From: Marinobacter sp. F4218
Lineage (GTDB): Bacteria; Pseudomonadota; Gammaproteobacteria; Pseudomonadales; Oleiphilaceae
Direction: 5' to 3'
DNA: 64,000 nt
Assembly (NCBI RefSeq): GCF_019443085.1
Contig: NZ_JAHZIL010000003.1
Coordinates: 496,001 to 560,000, forward strand
A program made the translations under genes and the position numbers. The notes beneath the pieces are model-generated. The model saw nothing but the letters and a program-made list of their open reading frames with translations. It ran no database searches and had not been told where the DNA came from. Of the stretch, positions 61,147 to 64,000 are shown piece by piece; the stretch's first letter is position 1, and each line of letters begins with the position of its first letter.

Positions 61147-63788
61147 GGTTGGGCAAGGGCCTTTACGTCGTCGGCGTCCGGGTTGGGTGATAACAGCTGG
61201 TAGCCCCGGAACCCGGGGCGAGGGAGCTGATCAGGCGAGGCCGCCGAAATCGACGGCCGGGAATAGCTGGTGGTCATGCGGATGCCCTCAATGGCCTCGC
61301 CCGCCGAAACCGTAATTTCTTCCCTCAGACCAGCCACCGGGTATTCCGCGCAGGCTTCACCGGCATGACAGATCAGGGCGTCGTTATCCAGATCGGTGCC
61401 CGCCACCAGGATATAGTTCCCCGGCGGCACCTCATTCAACTGTTTCGGTTCCTGACCGTCATCCGGCACGAAGGCAAACCGGTAGCGGCCATTCTCGGCC
61501 ACCACGTTGGTCTGGGCGACAGTGGTGTAGAACCCGCCTTCCGGTTCCGGGTCCACCAGGAGCACAAAGTGCCGGCCGGCGTCCCGGGCCTGCTGGTCGG
61601 TGACCTCCTGGCCGACCACGGGGATTTCGAGCGTGCGAGTCTGACCGCCCCTGTAGGTAATCTCTATTGAAGCGCGCTCGGAAATACCCGGTTCCAAAGC
61701 GTCGAGATTTAATGACATGGGCAACTCGAACCGGGTGCCTTCGCTCTGTGCCAGAGGCTCAATATTGAGCCACGGCGGCGGTTCCGAAATAGTGTCAATG
61801 GTCACAGCCTGCGCATTGTCACCATAGACTTCAAGTACCACGGTAGCCGAAAGACTGCCTTCGGACGAAAGCGATACAATGGCAGGGGACGCCGTCAATA
61901 GATCTGTTATCGGGGCTGAAAGGGCAGCCGACGTTGCCTTACCGGCGTCCAGCAACCCCCACCCCAGTTCACTGGTCTTCGGACAGGGCGGACTGGCGCA
62001 GCTTGCCACGGTTAACTCACCGGCCATCAGGAAAGCATTGATGGCACCGTAATCCAGAGCGGGATTCTGATTTTTCATCAGCGCCATCACTGCCGACACG
62101 TGAGGCGCCGCCATCGAGGTGCCCTGCAGCCCGATGTAGGTTTCCTGCAACGAACCGTTAATTACACTGGCGCTGGTACTGACCACCACATCACCACGGC
62201 CATCGGCATTGCCATCGCGGCTGGCATCACCGCCGGGCGCGGCGACATCAATCCAGTTGCCGAAATTCGAGTAGGACGCAAGGTCACCGGCGCCGTCGAC
62301 TGCGCTGACCGCGAACACATTGTCAAAGGCGGCGGGATAGGATTCGGCGCTTGTTCCGGCGTTGCCCCCAGCCGCCACGAATATGACACCCCGTTCGGTC
62401 CCAGTATTGATGGCATCCTGCAAAGACTGGATATACGGCAGTCCGCCGAGACTCAGGTTCGCAATGTTCGCTCTTGGCTGGCCGCCCTCAGGTCCGCCGA
62501 CCCATTGCAGCGCCGCCAAAAGGTCGGCGGAGGAACCGGCACCGCCCTCTCCCAGAACCCGGACCGGCAACAGGGTGGAGTTGAATGCAACGCCGCCCCC
62601 TCCTTCTTCATTTATCAAAGCAGCAACGGTTCCCGCCACATGGGTGCCATGGTAAACGCTTCCACCGACGCTGTTGCCCGGATCCGCCGGATTGCTGTCC
62701 CGACCCGGCTGGCCGTCGTTATCAAACTGCTCTGAAACGAAGTCAGACCCCGCAAGGTTTGTACTGACGTTGGCATCAATATCACTGTGCCAGCCACCTG
62801 AACCTCGATACAGCCCCGTGTCCATTACCGCGACGGTGACTCCCTCACCCCCATCGGGGGCCAGCTGCCAGGCCGTGGGGGCGTTCAACAAACCATAATG
62901 CCACTGTTGGGCACTGTAGAGCGGCTCATCGACCGGCGTCATCGCCTGCATCCGGTAATTCGGTGTCGCGGAGGCGATATCCGGCCGCTTCTGCAGGGCC
63001 CGTATCCAGTCCAGGGTCGCGGCACCGGCTTGCTCGCCGCTTCCAAGGGCTTTCGAGACCGGCGCCTTGACCCGCCAGAGCCCCGGGGCCAGTTCCTGGG
63101 CAGGCACCATGTCGTTCTGGGAAAGCATGGACTGGGCCGTGGCCTGGTCCACTGGATTATTCAGCGCGACGAGGGCTTCTCCTTCGACAAACTCGTGCTC
63201 CGGCCAACGCAGGGAGACGGCGTTTCCGGTGGGATTCACCGCCGTGGACAGGACATAGAGCATGGGGGTTGGCCCCTCAGACTCTACCCGGACGGTATAG
63301 CTACCGTCTGCCCCGGAATTGGTCACACTGATACGACTGTTTGTACTGGTGGTTACATTGGATTGAACACCATCAACAGTCAGCCTCAGGGCCGAGGCTC
63401 CGGCCCGGGTGGCGAACGCCTGTAGCTCGACGGTCTGGCCATTCCGGAGCCGCATGGAAAATGTGTCATCGGGATCGGCGGGATAACCGGTGGCCGGAAA
63501 ATCCGGCAGGGCCGGATAGGCACCGGCCGAAGCGCTGACATAGCCGGCCAGGATGTATTCTGCCGGCAGGCTCTGAGGCGATCCGAGACGGGTGTTGCTC
63601 AACGCCAAAGCATCCGCATTATCCGCGTCGACCCGGGTTCCGGTTTCGATGTCGATGGTACCGGAGAGCGCCACGGCTACCGGGTCGGAACTGCCGCCAG
63701 AGCCACCACCGCACCCTGCCAGAGCCAGCAACAGACCGGCAGTCGCCGTGCCTCTGATTAGCGTTCTGGTGCATGCCTTGAATAGCAT
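61143..63788 (-). CDS. Subtilisin-like (S8) lipoprotein protease
   Basis: 881 residues, start at 63788 with GGAGAG upstream. The signal peptide ends LALAGC (Cys26), followed by Gly/Ser-rich GGGSGGSSD, so it is probably anchored to the outer membrane. Residues about 35-200 form an Ig-like/pre-peptidase region, 200-290 resemble an inhibitor-like prodomain, and 295-640 are the catalytic domain: Asp323 (VAVMDTG), His380 (HGTHVAGT), Asn476 (AAGGNAG) and Ser558 (GTSMAAPH). The C-terminal 240 residues include one or two beta-sandwich domains. Substrates unknown; degradation of external protein is a reasonable guess. Confidence 0.92.
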   Translation of the reverse strand: MLFKACTRTLIRGTATAGLLLALAGCGGGSGGSSDPVAVALSGTIDIETGTRVDADNADALALSNTRLGSPQSLPAEYILAGYVSASAGAYPALPDFPATGYPADPDDTFSMRLRNGQTVELQAFATRAGASALRLTVDGVQSNVTTSTNSRISVTNSGADGSYTVRVESEGPTPMLYVLSTAVNPTGNAVSLRWPEHEFVEGEALVALNNPVDQATAQSMLSQNDMVPAQELAPGLWRVKAPVSKALGSGEQAGAATLDWIRALQKRPDIASATPNYRMQAMTPVDEPLYSAQQWHYGLLNAPTAWQLAPDGGEGVTVAVMDTGLYRGSGGWHSDIDANVSTNLAGSDFVSEQFDNDGQPGRDSNPADPGNSVGGSVYHGTHVAGTVAALINEEGGGGVAFNSTLLPVRVLGEGGAGSSADLLAALQWVGGPEGGQPRANIANLSLGGLPYIQSLQDAINTGTERGVIFVAAGGNAGTSAESYPAAFDNVFAVSAVDGAGDLASYSNFGNWIDVAAPGGDASRDGNADGRGDVVVSTSASVINGSLQETYIGLQGTSMAAPHVSAVMALMKNQNPALDYGAINAFLMAGELTVASCASPPCPKTSELGWGLLDAGKATSAALSAPITDLLTASPAIVSLSSEGSLSATVVLEVYGDNAQAVTIDTISEPPPWLNIEPLAQSEGTRFELPMSLNLDALEPGISERASIEITYRGGQTRTLEIPVVGQEVTDQQARDAGRHFVLLVDPEPEGGFYTTVAQTNVVAENGRYRFAFVPDDGQEPKQLNEVPPGNYILVAGTDLDNDALICHAGEACAEYPVAGLREEITVSAGEAIEGIRMTTSYSRPSISAASPDQLPRPGFRGYQLLSPNPDADDVKALAQP

Positions 63789-63887
63789 AGGGATTACTCT
63801 CCGATAGTTTTCCAGCATACAACATCGCAGAGCTGGCGTTTTTTACTGAGTGTTAACCGATACGTCGAAACCGTCGCACCAGATGGC

Positions 63888-63923
63888 AAAAAACCGCCTG
63901 CGGGCATACTCCGGAGGCGGTTT
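63888..63923 (-). terminator. Intrinsic terminator of the minus-strand gene at the window end
   Basis: AAACCGCCT and AGGCGGTTT pair over 15 bases (which contain a smaller GGG/CCG pairing); six T follow on the minus strand. It lies 18 bases after the stop of the partial gene. Confidence 0.85.
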
Positions 63924-63941
63924 CAGTTTTCTCAGCCGTGG

Positions 63942-64000
63942 TTATAAAGCGTAGAACAGCATGGGCACGAAGGCCACCAGAAGCAACGTGGGCCCCATGA
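63942..64000 (-). CDS. 3' end of a hydrophobic protein gene (partial)
   Basis: The last 18 codons before TAA encode GPTLLLVAFVPMLFYAL, preceded by Met. The segment is wholly hydrophobic, so it looks like the final membrane helix of a transporter or other inner-membrane protein. The terminator directly downstream supports a genuine gene end. Too little is present to name the family. Confidence 0.55.
   Translation of the reverse strand, partial: MGPTLLLVAFVPMLFYAL

Overview
The window is G+C-rich, gene-dense chromosomal DNA from a gammaproteobacterium. Gene order and protein sequences look most like Marinobacter or a close marine relative of Pseudomonas (inference, no search run). The right-hand two thirds follow the well-known Pseudomonas order purA-hisZ-hflC-hflK-hflX-hfq-miaA-mutL-amiB-tsaE-nnr-queG-orn-rsgA-motB/A-psd-(PilZ-like)-fimX-serB-parC-parE. 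I see no tRNA, rRNA, IS element, prophage or CRISPR array. This is core genome with a few accessory insertions.

Layout. 1-7.5 kb: end of ybeY, then corC, lnt, a YbeL-type zinc-ribbon gene, leuS, lptE, holA (ribosome maturation, lipoprotein acylation, LPS export, replication). 7.5-12.7 kb: a charged helical small protein, a secreted endonuclease I homologue, and two paralogous long acyl-CoA dehydrogenases; the second has two overlapping PsrA-like boxes upstream. 13-17 kb: bioB-bioF-bioC-bioD without bioH, followed by a tiny flagellar-rod-like gene; two BirA-type operators lie between bioB and the divergent comF. 17-22.8 kb: comF, an LhgO-like FAD oxidoreductase, srkA, two small membrane-anchored unknowns, cmoA-cmoB (tRNA cmo5U). 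22.8-37.6 kb: purA to orn, including the hfq superoperon and cell-wall, repair and tRNA-modification genes. 37.7-46.4 kb: rsgA, motAB, psd, then a complete EF-P cassette (epmA, efp, epmB), then a PilZ-like protein. 46.5-52.3 kb: fimX, serB, parC. 52.4-58.6 kb: a small membrane protein, a YpfJ-type metalloprotease, yceI and cytochrome b561, a gene-poor 0.5-kb interval with a possible 15-codon ORF, an intact EAL phosphodiesterase and an SLC13/RCK transporter. 58.7-64 kb: parE, then a two-gene unit of a subtilisin-like lipoprotein protease and a PrcB-like lipoprotein, and the 3' end of a minus-strand gene.

Themes. Cyclic-di-GMP appears twice: a degenerate receptor (FimX) beside a PilZ-like protein, and a catalytically intact EAL enzyme. 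Translation quality control is dense (EF-P modification, RsgA, HflX, YbeY, MiaA, TsaE, QueG, CmoAB). The least ordinary items are the subtilase/PrcB pair, the PilZ-like/FimX pair, the duplicated BirA operators with no bioH, the overlapping PsrA boxes and the structured 55-kb interval. No large undescribed system stands out.
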